Below are positions 52,959 through 64,000 of a stretch of DNA of 64,000 bases, piece after piece. The stretch's first letter is position 1. Each line of letters opens with the position of its first letter. The DNA comes from Echinometra lucunter (taxonomy: Eukaryota; Echinodermata; Echinoidea; Camarodonta; Echinometridae), in the NCBI GenBank assembly GCA_029962745.1, contig CM057169.1, forward strand, positions 15,880,078 to 15,944,077, written 5' to 3'. The position numbers and the translations under genes were made by a program. The notes below the pieces were generated by a model. It did no database searches. It saw only the letters and a program-made list of their open reading frames with translations, and was not told where the DNA came from.

Positions 52959-53032
52959 AGGTGCTGTGGTCTAGTGGATTGGTCATTGTTCCTTGGATCT
53001 CAAGGTGAAGAGTTCAAATCTTTGCAACTTCA
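52959..53032 (+). ncRNA. tRNA-like sequence or SINE head
   Basis: TGGTCTAGTGGATTGG fits a pol III A box and GAGTTCAAATCTT a B box with tRNA spacing. GAGGTGC at the start can pair imperfectly with GCAACTTC at the end. Mismatches in the stem suggest a tRNA-derived SINE or pseudogene rather than a working tRNA. No anticodon is claimed. Confidence 0.45.
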
Positions 53033-53619
53033 CTAATGTCCCAATTTACTTTTGTTTCACTGGACTTAAACGTAGTAGGAGAATAGCTTGTACGACCTTC
53101 CTTGAAATGTACCTCATGCTGGTAGGACTGCCATTGCCAAAGCTAGGTAAATGATTTTGCAAATCTCTTTAGAATTGCATCATGACATTATATCATAATA
53201 TGACGTGTGCTGTTCAAGCATAGAAACTGATGTCAGTAGCAATGAACAAAAGGCTTTGAAGACTTTTGAAGTTCAGATTTACATGTATATATTGTTTATT
53301 TCTCTTTTCTAGAAAAACTTGTACTTGTGTGGAGTCCTCTTTCATGGGACACTAGCATTATCTTACATTTTTAGTTTACTAATGTAGGGAAAAAATCATC
53401 ATGTAGGTCAAATTACAACATATTTGTCATAAATCTGTTGTATTCTTTTCACTCGTCCTGAAAAAAATGAAATGCTAAATACTTAATTGTGATTAATTTC
53501 AGTGAGTGTACATGTATCAAGCTGTTGGACTTTAGTGAATTCATGACTTTTTACACAAACTGATGTTGATATTTCTCCATTCTTCTTTTTTTTTGGGGGG
53601 GGTATATTTATTGAGGCTC

Positions 53620-53750
53620 ATCTCAAATTGCAATATTTACAGTGATTAAACAATGATTGAATAAGGCATCATAAAATTACAATATTGACAGTGATTAACA
53701 ATGATTAGATAAATGATCATAGAATTACAATATGTACAATGATTTTAAAA
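53620..53750. repeat. tandem repeat, about 2.5 units of 48 bp
   Basis: 'ATTACAATATTGACAGTGATTAACAATGATT'-like units at about 53625, 53672 and 53720, the last partial, follow a T/G run and TTTATTGAGG. Confidence 0.75.
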
Positions 53751-56700
53751 AGATGGGAGTTGTTATAACTTGAATGTATGGTTCTCTTTTGTAATTTTGC
53801 ATCCATATACTGTATTCCTTTATTCACCACTTAAAAAGGAAAAAACAGCATTGAAATTATCTTCACTATTAGAATAACATATCATTAGATTTCCAGGTTG
53901 TTATGTAATTTCCATCTGTATACATCACTTTTAATAAAAAGCATTATTACTTTCCCTACTGACATTGACTTTAATAAAGCCATGTTCAATTCTTTTTCAT
54001 GTCATCCAAGTCCTGTGACATCTGGAGAAGTATTATTGCAATAATTCCTTTTAATGACCCATGCCCAATTTTTTTTTTCCTTTCCTCCTCCGTCCCCGAA
54101 TCATATTTGTCGGATAATGCATCGTCCATACAGCGATGTTAGCTAGCCTTATTGATTCTTATTCAATCAATCAAGCCCATGTGCAGTCTGCGTGCCCTAG
54201 TCAATTACATGTAGATATCATTCCCGGGGACTTGGATAATTCCCCCTATTGATTCTTCATTATCTATCCGCTCCTTGTAAAAAAAAAAAAAAATGCGTGT
54301 GCCGTGTTGCCCGAAGTATTAACTGCCTTGCCATGGCCGAGGTGCCGGTAGAACGGACACGGGCCTTTTGTGGCCATGCGGCACGATGGCCTCAAATTTG
54401 CTATGAACCTTGTTTTGCAGGTGTTGCTGAATTGCATTGATGGATAGAGTGGAGAAGAAAAAAATGGAGGCTACTGTGATTGAGAGGTTACTTGTATTTT
54501 GTAATAAGGCAGTTCAGTGGCACTTTAAATTTTCTCTTGGATGATGAAGTATGTATCAATTATTTAGAATGAAAGAAAATGAATCATCATTTAACCTACA
54601 AACACATGTTTGTAAATGGTCGTTATACAACTTGTTGAGCAAATTGTGACCGCAAGGAAAAGGTGCTATATCAAATACGTTACTGATTAGAAAGAACGGG
54701 ATATTATATAAGAGAGTCCTTTCTTGTGGGATATGAATTATTTGCTTATGGCCAGTATATCATCTGAGAGCAAAAAAAAAGGACACAGAGTTCATACACT
54801 TTTGACTCTCAGCGATTGTTTCAAACGAACCCCCCCCCCCCCCTCCTCCCCGCGATAGAAAGATTAAATGTTGCATTATATTGCATAAAGGGGCATATGT
54901 ATGCATATGATACTTTTTGTCGTAACAATATTTTTGACTGCTTTTGGGAGAGAAGTGTACTGTTTGGTATATGACATCATGAACTCATGGTTTGAATCAA
55001 CCTCAGCGACATGATGTAAAGCAAAATGTTTTAACAGCAAAATGATGCCCAAATCTCCGCTTTTACAATGAAATATTTGGCTATTCGATGTATTGTTTTA
55101 CTTACAAAATCAATAATTTCTTCGCTTTATACCAATCATTCAAGAAATCGATCATTTCTTATCACATACCTGTAGACTGATGGCATAAGTCATGTAAATT
55201 TCCAAGTCTTACTTCCCAAACTCTTCCTTTCTCTTTCCTTTGTTTTTTCTTTTCTCTTCTCTTTCTTCTCAAATTCTCTCTCTTTCTCTCTCTTTCTGTT
55301 TCTGTTTCGTTCCTCCCACACACCCACGACAAGTCTTCAGAAATGAGAATACTCGTGCCATGTGAGAATCTCTTCACATGTATAGACGGAAAGACAGAAA
55401 ACCTATGAAATTACCATTTAAAATGCAGGAGATTTGGGATTCTAAATTTTGCAATTTGCATATGTCAGAGCTTATACATCCACTACAAGGTTGGTCTGTT
55501 CAGTTTGGGCAGAGACCTTTTAAAAGATACTGTTTAAGATTTAAAATGACATGCAAAATGGATCCAAGGTGTAATAGCAAGATGACCTGGAAAATGGTCG
55601 CAAGTTGAAATGTTTCCAGAAGATAAGAAATTAGCACAAAGCTAATGTGGAGAAAAAATACTCTCACTTTTCAGTTTTTAAATCTTTTAAAGTCATGACA
55701 GTATATGGGTTTGAATCTGGAAGATTAGTGGTATGAGGAAAAAAAAATTGAATAGTTGAATTATTCTTTGATGTTGCTGTAGAAAAAAAAAATCCTTTGA
55801 AGCATATAGGAATAAGAGTAAATATTCAAGAATTTAAAAAAAAATGGTCATTTTTAGAATGATACAATTATTTATAACCATCGTCATCAACATCATCAAC
55901 ACCACCATTAGTTTGACATCTCCACCACCACCATCATCATCTTCAACTTTTTTGTCTTCCTAATTTCTACCGTTTCTCTCTCCTTCCCTTACTTTTCTCA
56001 GCTCTTCATGTGGTGTGTTTCTAAGGTTTCCTTCTTGTCATCACAATCCTCTCGTTCTCTTTCTGTAATCTCTTCTTCTTCCCTCCCTTCTCTATATTCT
56101 CTCGTTCTTTCTTCTCTTTTGTAAGGAAGCTGTAGATATATCGCTAGATTACTGAAAGGCTTTCTGAAAAGCTCTAGGACGCAATGAAACACATTTCATA
56201 TACTCCTCAGTGACAGTCTGGCTTTTCATCAATCATCACAAATAACGGCTGTCAGAATTAGCGACCATATTTGTACTTGCCGCATGTGTGATTTAGTATT
56301 TACCGAGTAGTGATTGGTGATGTTTAATCTAAAGACATTTTCATTACCCTGAAACAAAATGGTGATGTATCATGATACTTGTGATGGGGATTGTTTTATC
56401 TGAAGAATACCTCCTCCCCCCTTTTTTTCTAAGTTTGATATCATGTATAATGAGCAAAATCTTTGCAGTCCTTCATGTCAGTTTCATTGTCATCCCTACA
56501 ACTTGTTTGCTTAGAACTTTAAACATAGGCATAGTGTTATCGAATTATGTAATTAAAATTAAGTGTAAAACCTTACAGGTTAATTTCTTCCTCCCTCGCT
56601 CTCTCTCTCCCTTCGTGTTTCTCTCACTCACTTTGTAGTTCTTAATTCTTTTTTTCTTGTTCTACATTTCTTTTTATTTCTTCTATTTCCATATTATATT

Positions 56701-58980
56701 GTTCATCCCCTTAATTTTTCTTATCTTATGCCATGGGTTTAGCCATCAAATAGATGTTAAATCTTACCAGGCTGGGTTTTTTTATCCTCTTAATCTGCCT
56801 TTTTAAAAGCTTGTTGTTGTTCATTGTACATTTCTTGTTTTTATCATTTCTTCTACATTTCACCAAGAATATGCTTTTCATGCCTTATTCTGGTTATGTC
56901 AGCGTATTCCATGCCTAGAGCTTGCTTGCTGAACTTGAAGCAGTTTTCTAGGACAAGCTGTTTCGTCAGATCTATGCAACAATCCTCCCTGCTAATGCGA
57001 TTGACAAATGAGGTCCCACTATCCCTTTCAGGTTTTCTCCTTTCCAAAGAGTTAAATGCGATTCTGTCTTTTTCTCAAATTACATGATAGCGTTGTGTTT
57101 TTCACATTTTTATCGCTGTGTCTAAGCTATTTCTTAAGTTACTCCCTCTTTTTTTTTCTTGCCATCTTTTTTTTTTGTGCCAGAGTATTGATTTCATAAT
57201 ATCTGTCTCTAGCTTGATTTTAATGTTGCAAGCTTGTTGGAGGAATGCAATGTTACAAACATTGTTTTGATTGCAGTTCCGATTCTGACATTCATATTTA
57301 TTTGTAAAATATGAAATTAAGAGTCATTGAATTTGCAAATGATAAGAGGCTGGCGCATGCAGGTATCAAATTTTGTCTTCCTTTCTCATACTTGATCTAA
57401 TTTGGCTTGCCTAATCATCAGAAAATAACAAAGAAATGAGATACTCCCAGACAGTAAATTAGACGTGGATGTCGGAGAAACAGTGATAACTGTTAAGTTT
57501 TCAGACAGATCTTGGAAAATATCGCTTTTCTAATCAAATTCTGACGCCTCTTGTGATTTGGCCTAGTAATTTGAGATGATCTGAGCCTTTGTTTGTCACA
57601 TTATGGTGGGCAGTGGCCATTTTTTATTTCTGCATGCAATATGTTCCAGCAAATACTTTAAAATCTTCCTTTAAAGATAAAGTCGAGTTGTGGTTATGCA
57701 ATTACGGTTTGAAAGAAACTGCATGTTTCAAAGAAATCAGGGAAAAGCTGACGAAGTGAAAAAAATATATATATCCCCAGTGGAAGAAAAGGATATAAAG
57801 CATGCAGCCATGTATAGTGCTTATTCCTTTTTCCCAATGAGCCAGCAAATCAGGGTATTACTTGAGGTTTTGAAATTATCAAAATTATGAGATATTGAGA
57901 CAATTTAGCTAAACACACTGCAAAACACATGCACTACATAAAGAAGTGACTCTATGGGACTGCATATTAATGTTCATGCAAAACAGCTGTGTCTTGTCAT
58001 ATTTCAAATATGAGGGCATTTGAAGAGCAATCCTTCACAAGGGACATTTACATTTATGATGTTCTTCTAACCTGGGATTTTTTTTTTTAAATCATAGAGA
58101 GCATGCTAACTATGTTTCACCTTCCAAAACTTGGAACTTTCTCTTTAATATCAAACCTTGCCATCTGATACAGAGCATTAGACTTTTGTCAAAATGGAGA
58201 CAGTAAACAAAAAGGAAACCTTCAAAGAGAATTTTCCATAAAGCATTACCAAAGAGACTCCTACCTGCACAACTTTAATAAAAATTCCATTTGATCAACC
58301 CTCTTGATTTTATCAAAGACAACGCAGTAGAAAAAAAAAGCCGTAAGTTTCCCCAGACGTGCTTAAAGACGTGGATATATTAAACCTGATTGGTTGCTTT
58401 TGTCAGTGTCAGTGTTTCCGGATGCCATTAGGGCCGGCAGGCTGGCATTTTGGCCTTCTCTTAAACGGGAATTACTTACGTAACTGAATCTGCTCTCTTT
58501 CTTGTAGGGGTTTGGACATGATGGAACAGTAACTGAAGAGCTAAGGGCTATGATGCCCTAATTACTAGAGGTAATTGGAGAGGACTGCAAGTCTTGGAGC
58601 AAATTTGCTTTTGCTCAGAAAGATTTAATTTATCCACCTATTTTCTTTAAGTGATCGATCGTTCATTAGCCCTTCATTGGGGGGAAGCATTTTCTTGGAA
58701 AAATCAATGCAATTTAATCGTTCTCCCTCTCGTTTCACTTGAGTTATGTAACCTTTTTCCTTGACATCTCTTGATTACTTGTCCAGGTAGAAAATGTGTA
58801 TTTAGGAAGATTTTGTTGATATCTCTAAGTGTGTGTACACTTTATCTCTTCTAAAAGAATTGTTTCACATCTACTCATGATTTCATTTAAAAAGTAGGCT
58901 TGCTGATTACGCAGATAATTTCCCAGAGGCATTGAGGTTATAATTACAATAGCCCTTAAAGAGAAGTCCCCTTTCTTACA
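53751..58980. other. unassigned DNA, no gene recognised
   Basis: AT-rich with short open frames only. A frame at 54331-54440 (+) beginning MAEVPVERTRAFCGHAAR has better codon-like content but matches nothing I know. CT-rich stretches lie at 55200-55320 and 55970-56110. Family C copy 3 is inside (57671-58147). Confidence 0.4.
57671..58147 (+). mobile_element. dispersed family C copy 3
   Basis: Starts TTAAAGATAAAGTCGAGTTG, ends near TTTCTCTTTAA. Includes TCATATTTCAAATATGAGGG, CATTTGAAGAGCAATCCTT and GGGACATTTA as in the other copies, with an inserted T run. Confidence 0.65.
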
Positions 58981-58987
58981 ATTTATC

Positions 58988-58988
58988 A

Positions 58989-59037
<49 letters not shown>

Positions 59038-59095
59038 TTCTCTCTCTCTATCTATCTATCTATCTATCTGTCTGTCTGTCTGCTTTCCCTGCCTC
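58988..59095. repeat. (CT)n with (CTAT)n and (CTGT)n
   Basis: CT dinucleotides followed by CTAT and then CTGT tetranucleotides. Confidence 0.95.
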
Positions 59096-59269
59096 TCTCT
59101 TTTGATATTTCTATTCCATCCTTTTAGTTCTTACCTATGTCAAAGTGCTGTCAAGATGGCTTCTAATCTTTGTTCTTCTAGTATTTTCAATATAAGACTG
59201 ATATCAAAAAGTGCTCTGTGCCCCGTCCTCCTCCTTCACTCTCATCCAGCCTCTCCCTACCCTTCTTCC

Positions 59270-59850
59270 CTTCACCTCCCCCCCCCCCCCCACCATCTTC
59301 TTTAATCATGGATTTTTACCATTATTCTAGTTTCAGTTACACTCGGATAAGATTTAGTTTGTACTACACCCTTATCTTCCCTACCCCTCCACCACCGCCA
59401 CTCCTCCCCTTCCTTTCCTCCTTTATCACACTCCTTAACCCCTCCCCCCCTTTCCTCTCATGTCTTACTCCCTCTTTCACCTACCTCAATCATTGTAAAG
59501 CTTTCACCCTTGTTGCAATTTTCATTAGACTAAGATCAAAATTTAGATTTTTGACCCACTCAGATCTTGCCTTTATTCAAACCCATCTTCTCATGAATCT
59601 TTATCCCCCTTGCACTTATTTCATTCACTGTAGTTTGTAATACCTTTGCCTTATTGCAGTTTACGTTATCGATCAAAAATATATTTTGTGTCCTACCCAG
59701 CACTTCCCTCCTCCATTCAACTCCCCCCCCCCCACCCCCCCTCTCCCCCTCTCCAAGCTTACTCCCCCTTTCACGCACTTCAGTCATTTTCAAGCCTTCA
59801 CCCTCATTGCAATTTCAATTAGGCTAAAATCACCATTCCCCAACGGGGTT
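59270..59850 (+). repeat. pyrimidine-rich duplicated segment
   Basis: 'CCCTCTTTCACCTACCTCAA' with 'GCTTTCACCCTTGTTGCAAT' near 59470-59530 is repeated in diverged form near 59763-59825 ('CCCCTTTCACGCACTTCAGT', 'GCCTTCACCCTCATTGCAAT'), each preceded by C-rich stretches. A third weak unit lies around 59580-59660. Confidence 0.55.
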
Positions 59851-60923
59851 TCAGCCATTGCGCTAATGGGTCAAATATCAGATGGCATTTTTCCTTATTT
59901 TGTATATATTTGTTTCACCTCTTTGTCATATCACTTGGGACTTTTCCCCGATATCACATCAAAATGAGCGCTTTGACTTTCTCCTTTGAAGTGTACTTTT
60001 TGCGACTGGCAACTTATGTAAATGGAATACACGGCAAAGCTTTGAAATAAATGAAAGAAGTGTAGGCACAATATTATTCAGAAAGAATGCATCTACACAC
60101 CATAAAGTGAATAAAATATGGAGATCCATAAGATTCTGTATCTTTGTTTTAAGAAAAAGAAGAAAAATCCTAAAAGTCTCCACAAACCCTATCAAGTAGC
60201 CCTTTCATTTTGAGGGGGGGGGGGGGGGAGGTGAGGTGTTGCTTTTCTGAAAGTTTTTTCTTCTATTTGGCAACATGCACATCATGTAGATTCTGGCAAA
60301 TATCTTTGAAAATGAAAAATTTACTAACCAAACCACAAGACAAAGACACATTGCAGTCATGAGGCCTATCATTAAAATTAATTTTACCCCAAGAAATATA
60401 TTTGCCTTGATTTGTGAAGTGTTTTCAGGATATAAGGAGCTTTCATTACACTCACATCTTTTGTCTTAATAATGATAAGATGGAAGATGCTAGACGGAAT
60501 TTGCCTCACTGCATAGTATACATGATACATCTCATTCCACTCTACAGGCAAGAGGGAAACCCTGCAAAGATCTTGATATGTGGGACTGTAGACAAGATTC
60601 CGACCCTCAAGGATAAATGGAGTCTAGGTTTTCAAGCTTTCCACTTCAAAAACACAAGAGGCTCAGCGTTCTGAAGGAGAATTGTGATGAAATGTTCAGA
60701 TGAAAAGAAAGCAAGATGGAGAAACGTTTTGAAGACATATGTTCAATTTCTTCCGTTAAAGGAGTAATCAGACCTAATGTAGGGATTTTCCCTCTCTACT
60801 GATGAGGCTATTTTCTATTTATCTTTCACTCTCTTTCTCCCCCTCTCTCTCTCTCTCTCCATCTCTCTTCATTTCTCCCTCTCTGTCTTTCTCCTCTGAT
60901 GTTTGTGCTTTCTTCTCACCTCT

Positions 60924-61562
60924 AAGGTTTGTTCACATATGGAGCAGCAAACCGCGCTGATAATATGGGAGGGGGGGGAGAGAATCATACTGCGCTTCAC
61001 ACTTTTTGCATCTTAAGCCTGGCGCACACTGCATGATCCGACTGCGATCCGATTTTGGAAAAATTTGTTATAGCATTTGATATAAACATTCACACATGTA
61101 AAATCTTCATGATCAAAGTTCCAAATAGTTGTATGAACACTAATATCGAAATTCCAGGCTATTGCGACCCTCCCTGAAGGAATAAAATCATATTCAATTC
61201 CAAATCCTAGTGATGTCATAGCAATCTTGCAATCAGCTAAGATTTGAAGTCGATTTGGCCTTTACTCCGAACACAAGGCTTGTATTAAACCAAAATTTTG
61301 ATTTTAGTTTTCCTACCATTATGACGAACTTCAAAAACGAGAATTTTACTTGTTAAAACTTTCATATCTAATGCAAAATGCCATTTGTTCGAAAATCGGG
61401 CCGCAGGCGGATCGTATAGTGTGCGCCGGACTTAAGAACATACACACTTGTAAACAAAACTGTGTAGGTCATTTCTTGCATCTCTCATGCCCACTTACAC
61501 ACACAAAAAAAAATCCACCTGGCTTTTTGAACAGGCTTACCGTGACTTGTGTGAATGAACCT
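60924..61562. mobile_element. GTTCACA-ended element containing a nested MITE
   Basis: AAGGTTTGTTCACATATG at the left and TTGTGTGAATGAACCT at the right, like the pair at 32179-32856. The 425-bp element 61012-61436 lies inside. Confidence 0.5.
61012..61436. mobile_element. MITE with GGCGCACACT ends (425 bp)
   Basis: CTTAAGCCTGGCGCACACTG at the left and the inverted GTGTGCGCCGGACTTAAG at the right. The arms continue as ATCCGACTGCGATCCGATTT and its approximate complement (AAATCGGGCCGCAGGCGGAT). CTTAAG at both borders may include a TTAA or TA duplication. Confidence 0.85.
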
Positions 61563-62579
61563 CAAGAATTAATTCCTCTACTTGCTTGCTTTGTCAAATG
61601 CTTCTTATCTAGTCTGTGTTTTAGCTTAATCTGGCACTATCATTATGTGAACGGGTGTGACTCAAAATTGTAAAAGGATCATAGCCCACCTTCTCAGATT
61701 GAGATCTGTAGTGGATGATTCCTCTGTTCCTCTGGATTTTAATGATATGATATTTTGACTGCTGAAGTTAGTGTGCATTGTCACTCATTTATTTGATTTG
61801 GTAAGATTTGCCCCTGAATAATAAATTGCACTATGTGGATGATGAATAATAGTTCAATTTTGTTAATTATCTGGACAGGGGGAGTTTTATTGAAAATGAA
61901 TTCAGATTAGAATTTTAAAAGATTTTTTTTTAATCCAGCTGAAATGAACACAACAAAACAGAAATATCCATACATGGGATTATTTTATATAATTGTTGGC
62001 AGATGTCTTTGTATGTAATCTTTTGATATTAAAGTTCAAATCTTTCTACAGTTTCTGTAGCTTTTTCTTGTTTTGTAACAGTTTCAAGTTGATTACTGAA
62101 TGTCAGGATACAAACTGCACTGCCTCTGCAAATAGACCTGTAAAGAAATAAACAATTGTTGACTTCTGTGGTATAATAAGAGCAAGAGTCGGCCATGGGG
62201 AATTATAAATACTTTGGGGTAGGGTGATGTGATTGCTATCTGTGATGCAAATGCCTTTAGTCTTTATTTTTCTAGCTTCTAAAAAGCACGAGGTTGCTCG
62301 TACGGCTCCTCCAAGCTGCCTGAAAAACACTCAAAAGATGTTGTTTTTTGTGGCCAGCAAGACGTTTTAGCCACATGCCATTAATAATGCAGGGGTCCTT
62401 ATTAGCGCTTCAGTGGTTACGTTGTGGGATCTTGGAGGTTGGGTAGCCCTTTCTTCCCCAGCAAGCAGGTGTCGTTAGTGGCCAGAAGAGTTAGGTCAAA
62501 GTGTTAAGTTCATGAAAATTTAGATGGACTGAAGTTACTGTCCTGTAGAAAGCATCTCATAATTGAAATTGGTTCTTTC

Positions 62580-62982
62580 TCATCATCATTTTCATCACCA
62601 TCATGCCCATTGCTAGTGGCCACCTGACCTGTCTGTACATATCGATCAGACCCCATCATTTCCATCATCATCATCACCATCAACCATGATCTCTACCACT
62701 GTCATTTTACTGTATCATCATCATTAATATCATCATCATCATTATCACTACCACCATTGCCGTCGCAGCCATCACAATTACTACAATCACCATCATCATA
62801 TTCATCATTGTCATTATCACCATCACCCCTATTTTCATCTCCATAATCATTATCACCACCACTATTACCATCACCACATCATCATCATCAACATCATTAT
62901 CCTCCTCTGTCTCACCATCTTTATTGCTATTGCAGTCACCACCACCATCACCATCATCCTTTAATCTTATCTTAATCATCAA

Positions 62983-63033
<51 letters not shown>

Positions 63034-63110
63034 CATCCTCATCATCATCATCATCGCCACTCATCTCATTCTCCTCCATCACTCCTTCATCATCCCCCTG
63101 TCATCCTCAT
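62580..63110. repeat. (ATC)n trinucleotide array
   Basis: Imperfect ATC/ACC repeats with a pure (ATC)n core near 62975-63055. Open frames here (poly-Ile, poly-Met) are repeat artefacts. It is bracketed by a ~47-bp direct repeat (62608-62655 and 63144-63200). Confidence 0.92.
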
Positions 63111-63200
63111 CCCATGCATCCTCCATCTTCAAGGCCATTCTCCATCGACGCCCATCGCCAGCGGCCACCTGACCTGCCCTTACCTATCGATCAAACCCCA

Positions 63201-64000
63201 ATTAGCGTTGGCCCCCTGCACATCACGTCATCCGGGTTACCATCAAAGTGTGTAAAGCACTCTACATGAGCATCTCGAAAATAGACAAAGTGTTGACTAC
63301 CAACAGCATCGAAGATCGTCCTCAAAAAGTAATTTCTATTCAGACAAATCCCTGAAGCAGTGATAAAATGACTAAATAGATTTACTAGAGCAACAGCAAA
63401 GAGGATTCATAATCTGTTGATCACATAGTGTAAAATGTATTTCTTGATTCTTTTCCTTTTTGGTGTTTTTGTTATGGACAGTTATTTTCTATCAAGATTT
63501 ACCTGGCCATACAACATTTAGATGGATAAATTCTTGTTAATGCTTTAAAAAGTCAAGTTTGCCTTGTGATTAAGATACATACATGTTATGCAGATTGAAG
63601 TTTGCCAAAATGCTCTTGATAGCTAAGAAATGAGGACACAAAGGATTGTTCATCCAGCACATGCACCTGTGACAATTATACACTATGCCTAGGTCCAGAG
63701 TTGTGGTTAGGACTTGGGTTAGTATAAGAAAGAAATGTAGAAAAAATCATCACTAGAGCATATTATGTAGAACCTCAACAATTCCGTCTATTTCCCGTTG
63801 GATGTCTGCCTCCAAATCAGTGGTGATTCCTATGTTTCAGAATTCGTTACTGGCTTTGCAAAGTGACGTACGCGCATAGGCTTTAGTACAGAAGATACGT
63901 CAGTTTGCCAAACGGACAACAAATCATGCCAAAGACAGGAATTAATATTGTATGTTTTGTGGTTGTATTTTTTGCTCTGGAACAGGATGCGTCGATAACG
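63201..64000. other. unassigned sequence at the window end
   Basis: AT-rich with no recognisable exon. CpG-bearing TGACGTACGCGCATAGG near 63864 is the only notable motif. Confidence 0.4.

Noticed and set aside
54249..54440. plus-strand open frame with MAEVPVERTRAFCGHAAR
   Set aside because: Codon content looks reasonable, but no recognisable domain, no partner exons and no homologue I can name.
55080..55170. minus-strand stretch between an acceptor-like CTACAG and a GTAAGT donor
   Set aside because: Stops occur in all three frames, so it cannot be an internal coding exon.
58480..58519. possible first exon MSKPLQEREQIQL followed by GTAAGT (-)
   Set aside because: Good donor, but it ends in phase 1 while the acceptor at 49404 needs phase 0, and it has no L27 similarity. 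Kept only as a weak candidate for an upstream exon.

Overview
The window is intron-rich, AT-rich metazoan nuclear DNA. It has GT-AG introns, dense microsatellites, long G or C homopolymers, and many short foldback (MITE-like) transposons, some nested. Together with the protein sequence this suggests a marine deuterostome. An echinoderm such as a sea urchin is my best guess, by inference only. There is no prokaryotic gene content, CRISPR array or operon.

The one confidently recognised gene is a Discs-large (DLG/PSD-95/SAP97 type MAGUK) scaffold gene on the minus strand. Its 18 coding exons run from 49404 down to the stop codon at 11306-11308. I placed every splice junction by hand. The joined exons give 2271 nt, that is 756 codons plus TAA, with every intron phase consistent. 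Domain order is PDZ1 - PDZ2 - linker - PDZ3 - SH3 - HOOK - guanylate-kinase-like (GUK). The start codon and the N-terminal exons (L27 or palmitoylation type in relatives) were not found. They may lie in the 500-N assembly gap (51820-52319), in the unassigned DNA up to 64000, or outside the window.

Layout: 1-5.3 kb has no recognisable gene. 5.3-7.3 kb is a cluster of small repeats, GA microsatellites and a hAT-like element with a perfect 8-bp target duplication. 7.75-11.3 kb is the probable DLG 3' UTR. 11.3-21.1 kb carries the GUK, HOOK and SH3 exons. 21.1-33.0 kb is a large intron full of MITEs. 33.0-42.3 kb carries the three PDZ domains, with a (ATC)n-based minisatellite filling the intron that splits PDZ3. 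42.3-49.4 kb is an intron with minisatellites and a purine-rich tract, ending at a 51-nt exon. 49.6-50.2 kb is a CpG-rich inverted-repeat element. 52.3-64 kb is unassigned, with a tRNA-like sequence, MITEs and an (ATC)n array.

I found no new protein system. The most interesting material is the MITE families and their nesting, the pyrimidine-flanked 51-nt in-frame exon, and the minisatellite intron inside PDZ3.
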